The notes: a model not told the origin generated them from the sequence alone. 15,753 bases of DNA from an uncultured Eubacteriales bacterium (GCA_900555065.1 USJY01000006.1:1-15753), one strand, 5' to 3'. Counted from the stretch's first letter, positions 1 to 8,275 are shown. Translations and numbers: made by a program.

Positions 1-245
1 AGGCCCACAAAATAATGGTGCGAATAGCCCTTCATCTGATCGGCAAACAGCTTCGCCGTGTCCAGAAGCATCTCTCGGCTAAACGCATGCCCCTCCGACG
101 CGGTGCAGCCGAAATACAGCGCGAATTTGTCATAGCTCTTTATAAGATCTATCGCGTTGACAAACGAATCCTTGTCAAACGAATAATCCGGCTTCCATGC
201 AGGAGGGATAACGGTGATAGGATCTGTGCTGAATCTTTTTTCCAT
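1..245 (-). CDS. Hypothetical protein, N-terminal part only
   Basis: The minus strand is open from ATG at 245-243 to the left edge, so only the first 81 residues are visible. The start is supported by an AGAAGG ribosome-binding site just upstream (about 255-260) and by a candidate promoter further up. The protein begins MEKRFSTDPITVIPPAW and continues with a helical-looking stretch containing DSFVNAIDLIKSYDKFALYFG. It has no signal peptide or membrane segment, so it is probably cytoplasmic. Codon use and GC resemble the housekeeping genes to the right. I do not recognise the family and give no function. It is divergent from hprK, so the two are not co-transcribed. Confidence 0.65.
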   Translation of the reverse strand, partial: MEKRFSTDPITVIPPAWKPDYSFDKDSFVNAIDLIKSYDKFALYFGCTASEGHAFSREMLLDTAKLFADQMKGYSHHYFVG

Positions 246-276
246 GAGACTACCTTCTTTAAATTATATTTTTTTC

Positions 277-305
277 ATGTTAGCACTCTTTACCGCAAAA
301 TACAA
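277..305 (-). promoter_or_regulatory. Candidate sigma-A promoter for the minus-strand gene
   Basis: Read on the minus strand, TTGTAT (300-305) is followed after 17 bases by TAACAT (277-282). TGC directly precedes the second box, as in an extended -10. This would give a leader of roughly 25 bases before the ATG at 245. A TATAAT also occurs on this strand (263-268) but lacks a matching -35. Confidence 0.4.
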
Positions 306-331
306 CCTTTTTATTTTATAAGAAAATATAT

Positions 332-360
332 TTGTATACCGGGCTGTTTTATAGTATAAT
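332..360 (+). promoter_or_regulatory. Candidate sigma-A promoter of the hprK operon
   Basis: A perfect -10 TATAAT (355-360) lies 17 bases after TTGTAT (332-337) in an AT-rich stretch. It is the only good promoter-like pair upstream of the long co-directional run starting with hprK. The predicted start near 367 leaves a leader of about 77 bases. Confidence 0.55.
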
Positions 361-372
361 AAATATAAATAA

Positions 373-423
373 CTGGCGGCAAACGCCGGGTGCTCGCGCC
401 CGCAAACGGATATGCGCTATCCG
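373..423 (+). other. Structured hprK leader: two small hairpins
   Basis: Two short inverted repeats lie between the promoter and the ribosome-binding site. CTGGCG (373-378) can pair with CGCCGG (384-389, including one G-U pair). CGGATA (407-412) pairs perfectly with TATCCG (418-423) around a 5-base loop. No T-run follows either, so they are not terminators. They could be leader stabilisers or a regulatory element, or chance in GC-rich sequence. Confidence 0.3.
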
Positions 424-428
424 CCCCG

Positions 429-435
429 AAAGGAG
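429..435 (+). promoter_or_regulatory. Ribosome-binding site that fixes the hprK start at TTG
   Basis: AAAGGAG ends eight bases before the TTG at 444-446. The other in-frame start, GTG at 390, has no purine-rich element in front and lies within the first hairpin, so TTG 444 is preferred. Confidence 0.65.
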
Positions 436-443
436 CCTGCCGA

Positions 444-1379
444 TTGGATAAAAAATTTACCATTCCCGTAAAAAAAATCCTGCGTGAGATTCCCATGGAG
501 CACATTTACATCCCGCGGGGCGGGTTCGACCTACCGGTTTCCAGCACCGATCTCAACCGGCCCAGTCTGCAGCTGACCGGGTTCTTCGCCTACTTTGACA
601 ACCGCCGCATTCAGCTGTTCGGACGGGTGGAGATGGCCTACCTCGCAACGCTGGACTCCGACGCGCGCAAAGAGGCGGTGCGCGGCGTGTTCAAGCGGCG
701 CATCCCGCTTGTCATTGTGACGCGGGGCATGGATATTTTCCCGGAGATGCTTGAACTCGCCAAGGAATACGGCGTGACGCTCGTGCGCAGCCAGGACGCG
801 ACTTCCTACGTTACGTCCACGCTCAACGCCTATCTCAACAAGGAGCTTGCGCCCCGAATCACCATTCACGGCGGTCTGGTCGAGGTCTATGGCCAGGGGA
901 TCCTGCTGCGCGGCGACAGCGGCATCGGCAAGAGCGAGACTGCGATCGAACTGATCAAGCGCGGACACAGGCTGATCGCCGACGACGCGGTGGAGATCAA
1001 GCGCGTATCCAGCATCACCCTGCTCGGCAGCGCGCCCGCCATTATCCGCCACTTTATCGAGCTGCGCGGCATCGGCGTGGTCAATGTCCAAAACCTGTTC
1101 GGCATGGGCGCAATCAAGGAAGTGGAAAAAATCGACCTTGTTATTGAACTTGAAAACTGGGTCGAAAACAAACAGTACGACCGGTTCGGCCTCGAACACC
1201 AGGAGACGGAAATCCTGGGCCTGAAGGTGCCCATGCTCACCGTACCGGTGCGGCCCGGGCGGAACCTTGCCGTCGTTATCGAAGTCGCGGCGATGAACCA
1301 GCGCCAGCGCATGCTCGGCTATGACGCTGCGATTGAACTGAACAAAAGACTACTCAGCAATTTTAAGGAGAACGCATGA
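444..1379 (+). CDS. hprK: HPr kinase/phosphorylase
   Basis: This bifunctional enzyme phosphorylates HPr of the sugar phosphotransferase system on a serine and also removes that phosphate, coupling glycolytic state to carbon catabolite repression in low-GC Gram-positives. From TTG 444 the protein has 311 residues, the usual family length. The N-terminal domain (about 1-130) carries the family's DLNRPSLQLTGFF-type segment. The kinase domain has Walker A GDSGIGKS (157-164), followed by ETAIELIKRGHRLIADDAVE, the HprK signature ELRGIGVVNV (206-215) and the C-terminal VPVRPGRNLAVVIEVAAMN. It is the first gene of the + strand run; its TGA overlaps the next ATG (ATGA). A longer GTG start at 390 would add 18 residues but has no ribosome-binding site. 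Family assignment is secure. Confidence 0.96.
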   Translation: MDKKFTIPVKKILREIPMEHIYIPRGGFDLPVSSTDLNRPSLQLTGFFAYFDNRRIQLFGRVEMAYLATLDSDARKEAVRGVFKRRIPLVIVTRGMDIFPEMLELAKEYGVTLVRSQDATSYVTSTLNAYLNKELAPRITIHGGLVEVYGQGILLRGDSGIGKSETAIELIKRGHRLIADDAVEIKRVSSITLLGSAPAIIRHFIELRGIGVVNVQNLFGMGAIKEVEKIDLVIELENWVENKQYDRFGLEHQETEILGLKVPMLTVPVRPGRNLAVVIEVAAMNQRQRMLGYDAAIELNKRLLSNFKENA

Positions 1380-2098
1380 TCCGGATCGAAATAGACACGC
1401 ATACGCATACCTCGGCGAGCACCCATGCATATAGCACGCTGTGGGAAAACGCCGCCTGGGCCAAAAGAATCGGGCTGAAAGGCATCTGCATGACAAATCA
1501 CGGACCTTCCCTGCCCGACGCGCCGCACCTGTGGCATTTCAATTCTCTGTACAATCTGCCTGAACAGATAGACGGGATCCGGCTTGTTCCGGGCATAGAA
1601 TCCAATGTGCTTGACGCGGACGGCAACCTCGACCTGCCGGTCGACCGCTGCCGCAAAAGCATTCAGCTTGTGCTCGCCGGCATCCACTTCCCCGTATACC
1701 AGCCCGCTGATACGCAGACGCACACGCGCACATGGCTCAACGTGGCAAAAAATCCGTATGTGGACATCATCGCCCACTGCGGCGCGGAAAGGTATGCCTT
1801 TGACTTTGAAACCGGCGTGAAGGCGTTCAAGGAATACGGCAAGGTCGTTGAAATCAACAGCCATTCGTTCCATGTGCGCCAAGGCAGCACCAAAAACTGT
1901 TACGAAATCGCAAGGCTCTGCAAAAAATACGAAGTGCCGGTCGTGCTCTCGTCCGACGCGCACTTCTGTACCAGCGTCGGCGACGTGGCGGACGCCGTCC
2001 TCTGCGCCGAGGCCGCTGGCATTCCGGAAAAACAGATACTCAACGCTTCGCTTGACGCTTTCCTCGATTTTCTGCAGCAGCGGCAGCCACTACAATAA
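1376..2098 (+). CDS. PHP-domain phosphatase, YcdX-like
   Basis: A 240-residue stand-alone PHP-domain protein, predicted to be a cytoplasmic metal-dependent phosphatase of the YcdX type. All nine expected metal ligands of that trinuclear site can be placed: H9 and H11 (DTHTHT), H17, H42 (TNHGP), E75 (GIES), H104 (GIHF), H134 (AHCG), and D194 and H196 (SSDAH). Their spacing is close to that known for E. coli YcdX, so the protein is probably active. The physiological substrate is unknown for most of the family. AAGGAG lies just before the start; the ATG overlaps the hprK stop, indicating translational coupling. It is followed 22 bases later by murB. A histidinol-phosphatase annotation is a common alternative, but the ligand pattern fits YcdX better. 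Confidence 0.88.
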   Translation: MIRIEIDTHTHTSASTHAYSTLWENAAWAKRIGLKGICMTNHGPSLPDAPHLWHFNSLYNLPEQIDGIRLVPGIESNVLDADGNLDLPVDRCRKSIQLVLAGIHFPVYQPADTQTHTRTWLNVAKNPYVDIIAHCGAERYAFDFETGVKAFKEYGKVVEINSHSFHVRQGSTKNCYEIARLCKKYEVPVVLSSDAHFCTSVGDVADAVLCAEAAGIPEKQILNASLDAFLDFLQQRQPLQ

Positions 2099-2120
2099 AA
2101 CATCACGGAGGAACATTCCG

Positions 2121-3032
2121 ATGGTTGACCTCAGATATGTTATCGACTACCTCGCTTATAACGGCATTTTCTACCTTGTCAATGAGCCCATGCAGCGGCA
2201 CACCACCTTCCAGATCGGCGGCGTGGCAGACGTCGTCGCCTACCCCACGCGCCGGCGTGAAATCTGCGATCTGACCCGTATCTGCAAAACGACGGACACG
2301 CCGCTGACCGTGATCGGCAACGGCTCGAATATCCTCGTGCGCGACAAGGGCGTGCGCGGCCTTGTCATTATGACCGACCGTCTGCGCCGCGTTTCCGTCT
2401 CCGGTACGAACACCATTGAGGCCTGGGCCGGCGCGCCCATCGCTAAGGCCGCAAATCTCGCCCGCAACTACTCGCTCGCCGGGCTTGAGTTCGCCTACGG
2501 CATACCCGGCACCGTCGGCGGCGCGGTGTACATGAACGCGGGCGCGTACAACCGGAACATGGACAACGTCGTCACCGAGACCGAATATGTCGACGACGAG
2601 GGGCGGCTTAAAACCATGAAGGGGGAGGAACATCAGTTCGGCTACCGCAAAAGCGTATTCCGCGATACCAACTTCGTTATTGTCAAAACCGTGCTGACCC
2701 TGACCGAGGGCGACAGCACTGAAATCACGGCCAAGATGAATGAGTATACCCGTCTGCGCGCTGAAAAACAACCGCTCGACATGCCCAGCGCCGGCAGCGT
2801 TTTCAAGCGACCGCCCGGATTCTTTGCCGGTAGGCTCGTTGAGGACAGCGGCATGAAGGGCTATCAGATCGGCGGCGCGCGCGTCAGCGACAAGCACGCC
2901 GGCTTTATCGTAAACACCGGCAACGCCACCTGCGGCGACGTGATCCGCCTGATCGAAACCATTCGTGAAGCCGTTTTCCGTAAGTTCGGCGTGGAGCTGG
3001 AATCGGAAATTCGGGTAATAGGAGAAGCCTAA
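2121..3032 (+). CDS. murB: UDP-N-acetylenolpyruvoylglucosamine reductase
   Basis: MurB reduces UDP-GlcNAc-enolpyruvate to UDP-N-acetylmuramate using NADPH and FAD, the second committed step of peptidoglycan synthesis in the cytoplasm. The 303-residue protein shows the FAD-binding signatures TTFQIGG (28-34), IGNGSNILV (65-73) and GIPGTVGGAVYMNAGAY (127-143). The active-site residues expected for the family are present: Y175-R176 (GYRKS), S226 (SAGSVFK), and the C-terminal glutamate in ELESEIRV (near 296). GGAGG (2107-2111), nine bases upstream, fixes the ATG at 2121. The same frame is open much further upstream, but that stretch overlaps the PHP gene and is not coding. The stop is immediately followed by the GTG of rapZ. 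The enzyme looks complete. Confidence 0.96.
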   Translation: MVDLRYVIDYLAYNGIFYLVNEPMQRHTTFQIGGVADVVAYPTRRREICDLTRICKTTDTPLTVIGNGSNILVRDKGVRGLVIMTDRLRRVSVSGTNTIEAWAGAPIAKAANLARNYSLAGLEFAYGIPGTVGGAVYMNAGAYNRNMDNVVTETEYVDDEGRLKTMKGEEHQFGYRKSVFRDTNFVIVKTVLTLTEGDSTEITAKMNEYTRLRAEKQPLDMPSAGSVFKRPPGFFAGRLVEDSGMKGYQIGGARVSDKHAGFIVNTGNATCGDVIRLIETIREAVFRKFGVELESEIRVIGEA

Positions 3033-3896
3033 GTGGAACTCATTATTGTCACCGGCATATCCGGCGCGGGAAAGAGCAAAACGCTCGACCTGCTTGAGGA
3101 TATCGGCTATTACTGCGTGGACAACATACCTCCCGACCTCATCCCTAAATTTGCGGAGTTGTGCCGCGGGCAGCAGGGCGGGATGGACAAGGTCGCCATC
3201 GGCGCGGACGTGCGCACCGTACAGAACTTTCAGGCGTTGCGCGACGCCATCGCCGCGTTCAGCCCCGATGTGCGCTGCCGCGTCATCCTCGTCGACGCGT
3301 CGACCGCCGTACTGATCAAGCGGTTCCAGGAGACGCGGCGCAAGCATCCGCTCGCGGGCAAGGTGGAGGGGCCGATTGAGGACCTGATCAAATATGAACG
3401 ACGGCTGCTTGAGCCGATGTTCTCCATCGCCGACTTTATCATCGATACGTCTACGACGACAACGGCGCAGCTCTGGAACATCCTGATCGCCTATCTTCTG
3501 GGCAAGGAACGCGAGCTGGAGATACAGATCGTCTCCTTCGGGTACCGGGGCGGGCTGCCGCCTGAGGCGGACATGGTGTTCGACATGCGCTGCCTCGAAA
3601 ATCCTTACTATGTTGACGAACTGCGGGACCTGACGGGGCTGGACGCGCGTATCGAACGCTTTGTGCTCGACGCGGACGGGACCATGGACTACCTGCGCCG
3701 GATTCTGGACCTGATTCAATCCAAGCTGCCCCGCTTCTCCCGCGAGGGGCGCGGCACGCTCGTGGTCGGAATCGGCTGCACGGGCGGGCGGCACCGTTCG
3801 GTCGTCGCTGCGCGCTGGCTGGCCGACAGGCTGCGTGAAGCGGGCGGGAACGTCGTGCTCCGGCACCGGGATATCCGGGAGGGATCGGGAAAATGA
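3033..3896 (+). CDS. rapZ: RapZ/YvcJ family nucleotide-binding protein
   Basis: A 287-residue P-loop protein of the RapZ (YvcJ) family. E. coli RapZ binds an amino-sugar regulatory RNA and senses hexosamine metabolites; B. subtilis YvcJ hydrolyses nucleotides, and its precise role in Clostridia is less clear. Visible marks are Walker A GISGAGKS (8-15), GYYCVDNIPPDLIP (25-38), the conserved SFGYRGGLPPEADMVFD (168-184) with LENPYY just after, and the C-terminal GCTGGRHRSV (248-257), the RapZ signature. The GTG start follows the murB stop directly, with AGGAG (3020-3024) inside the end of murB. The stop overlaps whiA (ATGA). Placement after murB and before whiA is the common arrangement, except that yvcK, often found in between, is absent. 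Confidence 0.95.
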   Translation: MELIIVTGISGAGKSKTLDLLEDIGYYCVDNIPPDLIPKFAELCRGQQGGMDKVAIGADVRTVQNFQALRDAIAAFSPDVRCRVILVDASTAVLIKRFQETRRKHPLAGKVEGPIEDLIKYERRLLEPMFSIADFIIDTSTTTTAQLWNILIAYLLGKERELEIQIVSFGYRGGLPPEADMVFDMRCLENPYYVDELRDLTGLDARIERFVLDADGTMDYLRRILDLIQSKLPRFSREGRGTLVVGIGCTGGRHRSVVAARWLADRLREAGGNVVLRHRDIREGSGK

Positions 3897-4834
3897 CCAG
3901 TTTTGGCCAGGCCGTGAAGGGCGAGATCGCGCAGGTGACCAGCGGGCCGTGCTGCCGCCGCGTCCAGCTCTACGCCCTGCTGCTCACGGCGGGCAGGCTG
4001 GAACCCGACGCGCTGACGCTGCGCACCGAGAGCGACGCGGCGCGCGCCTATGCCGAGGCGGCCCTGAACGACTGCTTTGGGATCCGGCCGCAGCTCAAAA
4101 GCGCGGATAAGGGAGACGGGCACATCTACACCCTGCGCGTTTCCGACGCAGACGCGGCGCGCAGGATATACGCCGCCTATGGGTTCGACCCGCACGCGCC
4201 CTTCATCCGTATCAACGGAAAGCTCACCGCCAAAGACTGCTGCAAGACCGCTTTCCTGCGCGGTATGTTCCTCGGCTGCGGGACTGTGACAGATCCCGGC
4301 AAAGGATACGGCCTGGAATTCGACTGCAGGCGCTTTCATCTGGCGAGGGACATGGCGCTGCTGCTGGCTGAACTCGGCTATCCGCCCAAGACCGGGCGGC
4401 GTGGCGGCGGCTACGTCGTCTACTACCGCGACAGCGGCGCGATCGAGGACCTGCTGGGGATAATGGGCGCGACGCGGGCGGTGTTTAAGCTGATGGATGT
4501 GAAGATTGAAAAGGATATCCGCAACAACGTCAACCGCCAGAACAACTGCGACGTGGCCAACGCCGGCAAGCAGGCCGCAGCGGCCGCCGTACAGCTTAAG
4601 ACCGTAACGGAGCTCGAAAGCCAGGGCCGGCTCGCGGCCCTGCCGCCTGAACTGCGCCAGCTGGCGCTGCTGCGTATGCAGTATCCCGAGCTGTCCCTTA
4701 CCGAGCTCGGCGGGCTGTGCGAACCGCCCATCGGCAAGAGCACGGCGCAGCGGAGATTCGCGCGCATCCGCGAATTCTCACAGCAGCGGCATAGAGAATG
4801 CAAAGGAAAGGATAAGGACCAAGCGAATGACTGA
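3893..4834 (+). CDS. whiA: DNA-binding protein WhiA
   Basis: WhiA is a DNA-binding protein with a degenerate LAGLIDADG homing-endonuclease-like N-terminal part and a C-terminal helix-turn-helix. In Streptomyces it controls sporulation genes; in Bacillota it affects division and chromosome segregation. The 313-residue protein shows the family's AFLRGMFLGCGTVTDPGKGYGLEF region (about 120-143), VVYYRDSGAIEDLLGIMGA (about 175-193), NRQNNCDVAN (214-223) and a C-terminal helix-turn-helix around ELRQLALLRMQYPELSLTELG (253-273) with GKSTAQRRFARI after it. The endonuclease catalytic acidic residues are not evident, as usual for WhiA. A GGGAGGG-like site precedes the ATG, which overlaps the rapZ stop. 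The last eight bases overlap the start of dnaE. Confidence 0.94.
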   Translation: MTSFGQAVKGEIAQVTSGPCCRRVQLYALLLTAGRLEPDALTLRTESDAARAYAEAALNDCFGIRPQLKSADKGDGHIYTLRVSDADAARRIYAAYGFDPHAPFIRINGKLTAKDCCKTAFLRGMFLGCGTVTDPGKGYGLEFDCRRFHLARDMALLLAELGYPPKTGRRGGGYVVYYRDSGAIEDLLGIMGATRAVFKLMDVKIEKDIRNNVNRQNNCDVANAGKQAAAAAVQLKTVTELESQGRLAALPPELRQLALLRMQYPELSLTELGGLCEPPIGKSTAQRRFARIREFSQQRHRECKGKDKDQAND

Positions 4835-5990
4835 TTTCGTACACCTGCATGTACATACTGAATACAGCCTGCTCGACGGCGCTTGTAAAATCAAGGAGCT
4901 GGTAAAGCTCGCCGCCTCGCTCGGGCAGAAGGCCATTGCTATCACCGACCACGGCGTCATGTACGGTGTCATAGATTTTTACAAGGCCTGCAATGCGGCC
5001 GGGATCAAGCCCGTGATCGGCTGCGAGGTGTATACCGCGCCCGGCAGCCGGTTTGAAAAACAGCGCCGGGCCGATTACGACTACGCGCATCTGCTGCTGC
5101 TGGCCAAGAACAACACGGGATATCAGAACCTGTCCAAGCTCGTAACCTACTCCTACATCGAGGGCTTCTACATCAAGCCGCGCGTGGACGAAGAGCTGCT
5201 GCGCAGGTACAGCGAGGGGATTATCTGCCTTTCCGCCTGCCTTGCAGGCGAGATTCCGCGCGCCATCATGCAGGACGACATGGCGGGCGCGGAAAAGATT
5301 GCGCTGAAATACCGCGAGATATTCGGCGCGGAAAACTTCTACCTGGAAATCCAGGACCATGGGATGGCGGAGCAGAAAAAAGTCAACCGCGGCATTCTGG
5401 AAATCAGCCGCAAGCACGGCATCCCCCTTGTCTGCACCAACGACGCGCACTACCTGCGCCAGGAGGACGCGGACGCGCAGAACGTGCTGATGTGCATACA
5501 GACCAACCACACCGTCGAAGAGGGGTCGGGGCTTGCCTTTGAGACACAGGAGTTCTACATCAAAAGCGGCGACCAGATGGCCGAACTGTTCGACTACGCG
5601 CCCGAAGCGGTCGCCAACACGGTCAGAATCGCAGAAGCCTGCAACGTCGACTTTGAATTCGGCACGCTGCGCCTGCCGAATTTTACCGCGCCCGACGGTC
5701 TGGAAAACTTCGACTATCTCACCCAGCTCTGCTTCGACGGGCTCAAGGACCGATACGCCCCGGTCACCGACGCGCACAGAGAACGGCTGACGTTTGAGCT
5801 GGACACCATCAAGCAGATGGGGTATGTGGACTACTTTCTCATCGTTTGGGATTTCATCAACTATGCGCGCTCGCAGGGATTCCGGTCGGCCCGGGCCGCG
5901 GCAGCGCGGCCGGCGCGCTCGTCTCGTACTGCCTCGGTATTACAAATATCGATCCGCTGCGCTTTAACCTGCTGTTCGAGCGGTTTTTGA
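4827..5990 (+). CDS. dnaE: DNA polymerase III alpha subunit, N-terminal piece (frameshifted)
   Basis: First part of the replicative polymerase gene, complete in sense only up to about residue 351; the gene continues in another frame (next entry). The start has AAGGA (4814-4818) eight bases upstream and overlaps whiA. The visible part is the PHP domain, with HLHVHTEYSLLDGA (6-19), AITDHGVMYG (38-47), GCEVY and CTNDAHYLRQEDA, then the beginning of the polymerase core ending in YVDYFLIVWDFINYARSQG. After Q350-G351 this frame reads Ala/Arg-rich nonsense until the stop at 5988-5990, whereas the family's expected continuation (IPVGPGRGSAAGAL) appears at once in the second frame. dnaE is essential, so a single-base sequence error is as likely as a real lesion. 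Together the two pieces give about 1148 residues, normal for DnaE. Confidence 0.9.
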   Translation: MTDFVHLHVHTEYSLLDGACKIKELVKLAASLGQKAIAITDHGVMYGVIDFYKACNAAGIKPVIGCEVYTAPGSRFEKQRRADYDYAHLLLLAKNNTGYQNLSKLVTYSYIEGFYIKPRVDEELLRRYSEGIICLSACLAGEIPRAIMQDDMAGAEKIALKYREIFGAENFYLEIQDHGMAEQKKVNRGILEISRKHGIPLVCTNDAHYLRQEDADAQNVLMCIQTNHTVEEGSGLAFETQEFYIKSGDQMAELFDYAPEAVANTVRIAEACNVDFEFGTLRLPNFTAPDGLENFDYLTQLCFDGLKDRYAPVTDAHRERLTFELDTIKQMGYVDYFLIVWDFINYARSQGFRSARAAAARPARSSRTASVLQISIRCALTCCSSGF

Positions 5991-8272
5991 ATCCTGAGCG
6001 CGTCACCATGCCGGATATTGACATCGACTTCTGCTATGAGCGGCGGCAGGAGGTTATCGACTATGTTGTGCGCCGCTACGGCTCCGACCATGTGTGCCAG
6101 ATCGTCACGTTCGGAACGATGAAGGCGCGCGGCGTTGTGCGCGACGTGGCGCGGGCGCTGGGATTTGCCTATGCGGACGCGGACCGCGTCGCGAAGCTCA
6201 TCCCCTCAGATCTGGGCATGACGCTCGAGCGCGCGCTGGAGATCAGCCCCGACCTGCGCAGCCTGTACGAGGAGGACGACGCGGTGCGGCAGCTCATCGA
6301 CACATCGCTCAAGATCGAGGGCATGCCCCGGCACACCTCCATACACGCCGCGGGCGTCGTGATTACGGACGAGCCTGTGAGCGAATACCTGCCCCTGCAG
6401 CTGAGCGACAACGCGATCGTCACCCAGTACCCGAAAGACACGGTGGAAGAGCTGGGCCTTTTGAAAATGGACTTTCTGGGGCTTCGGAACCTGACCATCC
6501 TCGCCGACACGCTGCGCATGATCGAGCAGGCGGGCAAGCCTTTCGACTTTGACGCCTACAACAACTACACCGACCCTGAAACCTATGAGCTGCTATCCGT
6601 GGGCAATACGAGCGGCGTGTTCCAGCTCGAATCCGCCGGCATGCGCCGCACGCTCATGGAACTTAAGCCCAAGACGATTGAGGACATTATCGCGATTATC
6701 TCCCTGTACCGGCCGGGGCCGATGGATTCCATTCCCCGATATATCTATGGCAAGAACAACCCGGACAAGGTGGAGTACACCCACGAAATGCTCCGCGATA
6801 TTCTGGACGTGACCTATGGCTGCATCGTCTATCAGGAGCAGGTCATGCAGATTGTTCGGAAGATGGCGGGCTACAACTACGGCCGCGCCGACCTGGTACG
6901 CCGCGCCATGGCCAAGAAAAAGCCATCGGTCATGGAAAAGGAGCGCGAATACTTCCTGCACGGCCTGACCGACGAGAACGGAAACGTCATTGTGGACGGC
7001 TGCCTGCGGCGCGGCGTGGACGAGCGCTCCGCCAACATTATTTTCGACGAGATGACCAAGTTCGCCGCGTACGCCTTCAACAAATCCCACGCCGCGGCCT
7101 ATGCCGATATCGCCTATAAGACCGGCTACCTCAAGCGCCATTACCAGAACGAGTATATGGCCGCGCTGTTCACGAGCGTGCTCGACAACACGGCAAAGGT
7201 CGTCGAGTACAAAGACGAGTGCGAACGGCTCGGCATCCCCCTACTGCCGCCCGACGTAAACGAGAGCGACGCGGGGTTTACGCCCGTTTCGAACGGGATC
7301 CGGTTCGGGCTGGTGGCGATCAAGAACATTGGCCGCAGCTTTATTGAGGCGCTCGTGAAGGAACGCGCCGCAAACGGGCCGTTTAAGAGCTTTTACGACT
7401 TTGTGGACCGGATGCTGGACAAGGATATGAACAAGCGCGCGGTCGAATCGCTGATTAAATGCGGCGCGTTCGACTCGCTGGGCGTGAACCGGCGCAGGCT
7501 GATGAACCGCTATGAGAGCGTCATGTCCACCCTCGCGGGAGAGCGAAAGAATAACCTTGCCGGACAGCTCTCCCTGTTCGGCGAGACGCTCGCGCCCAAG
7601 GATGAGGACCTGTTTCCCGATCTGCCCGAATTCAGCCAGAAAGAGCTGCTTGCCTATGAAAAGGAGGTGGCCGGCATGTACCTGTCGGGCCATCCCATGC
7701 AGGACTACAAAAAGGAAGTGCAGCAGCTGCACGCCACCCCGATTGCAAATCTGTTGCCGGATGAGGACGGCAATTCCGAGTTTAAGGACGGGCAGACCGT
7801 GCTGATTGCGGGGATGATCGCGCAGGTCACGACCAAACTCACCAAAAACGACGCGACCATGGCCTTCCTCTCTATTGAGGACACGACCGGTTCGATCGAG
7901 ACGCTGGTTTTCCCCAAGGTGCGGGACAAGTACGCCAAGCTCATTGTTCAGGACACGCCCCTCGCGCTGCGCGGCAAGCTTTCCATTCGCGAGGAAGAAG
8001 ACCCCAAACTGCTTTGCGATATGATCGCGCCGCTGACAGGCGCGAGCCAGAACATGGGCAAGCTCTATATCAAGCTTGCGCCGGCCAAGGCCGCGTATGA
8101 GCGGCAGATCAAGGACCGGCTGCGGCAGACGCCTGGCGCGGGACAGGTCGTGTTCTACTTTGAGCAGGACAAGAAATATTACCGGTTCACGGAAACCGTC
8201 AGCATCACCGACGAATTGCTCAGCGAGCTGCGCGGACTGCTCGGCAAAGAATGCGTTGTATTGTCAAAGTAA
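5846..8272 (+). CDS. dnaE: DNA polymerase III alpha subunit, catalytic and C-terminal piece (frameshifted)
   Basis: Continuation of dnaE. True coding in this frame begins at the ATT at 5879; the ATG at 5846 and the next ten codons are an accident of the shifted frame and have no ribosome-binding site. In reconstructed numbering (ORF index plus 340) the polymerase motif MPDIDIDF spans 395-402, so D399 and D401 correspond to the metal-binding aspartates, and the third is D549 in KMDFLGLRNL. SLYRPGPMD, GCIVYQEQVMQI and NKSHAAAYA are further core motifs. The helix-hairpin-helix region lies near 870-900 (LIKCGAFDSLGVNRRR). An OB-fold follows at about 985-1070 (TVLIAGMIAQV to LLCDMIAPL). The C-terminus is intact with a TAA stop. 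This is DnaE type, not PolC: there is no proofreading exonuclease insertion. Confidence 0.92.
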   Translation: MGFHQLCALAGIPVGPGRGSAAGALVSYCLGITNIDPLRFNLLFERFLNPERVTMPDIDIDFCYERRQEVIDYVVRRYGSDHVCQIVTFGTMKARGVVRDVARALGFAYADADRVAKLIPSDLGMTLERALEISPDLRSLYEEDDAVRQLIDTSLKIEGMPRHTSIHAAGVVITDEPVSEYLPLQLSDNAIVTQYPKDTVEELGLLKMDFLGLRNLTILADTLRMIEQAGKPFDFDAYNNYTDPETYELLSVGNTSGVFQLESAGMRRTLMELKPKTIEDIIAIISLYRPGPMDSIPRYIYGKNNPDKVEYTHEMLRDILDVTYGCIVYQEQVMQIVRKMAGYNYGRADLVRRAMAKKKPSVMEKEREYFLHGLTDENGNVIVDGCLRRGVDERSANIIFDEMTKFAAYAFNKSHAAAYADIAYKTGYLKRHYQNEYMAALFTSVLDNTAKVVEYKDECERLGIPLLPPDVNESDAGFTPVSNGIRFGLVAIKNIGRSFIEALVKERAANGPFKSFYDFVDRMLDKDMNKRAVESLIKCGAFDSLGVNRRRLMNRYESVMSTLAGERKNNLAGQLSLFGETLAPKDEDLFPDLPEFSQKELLAYEKEVAGMYLSGHPMQDYKKEVQQLHATPIANLLPDEDGNSEFKDGQTVLIAGMIAQVTTKLTKNDATMAFLSIEDTTGSIETLVFPKVRDKYAKLIVQDTPLALRGKLSIREEEDPKLLCDMIAPLTGASQNMGKLYIKLAPAKAAYERQIKDRLRQTPGAGQVVFYFEQDKKYYRFTETVSITDELLSELRGLLGKECVVLSK
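5876..5880 (+). other. Frameshift site in dnaE (one base missing)
   Basis: The codons run TCG CAG GG, then ATT CCG GTC GGC. Restoring one base after GG (for example a fourth G in this GGG run) gives Ser-Gln-Gly-Ile-Pro-Val-Gly-Pro-Gly-Arg-Gly-Ser, the conserved polymerase sequence, with no residue lost. A one-base deletion next to a short G run is typical of both indel mutation and sequencing error. Confidence 0.85.
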
Positions 8273-8275
8273 TAT

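Noticed and set aside
390..443. Longer hprK start at GTG 390
   Set aside because: No ribosome-binding site in front and the extra 18 residues do not fit the family; TTG 444 has AAAGGAG at good spacing.
531..1199. Minus-strand open frame opposite hprK
   Set aside because: Shadow of hprK; composition reflects the reversed codons of the real gene.
2103..3866. Long minus-strand open frame of 587 codons opposite murB and rapZ
   Set aside because: It lies antisense to two well-identified genes and has the His/Arg/Ala/Val-rich look of a GC-rich shadow frame.
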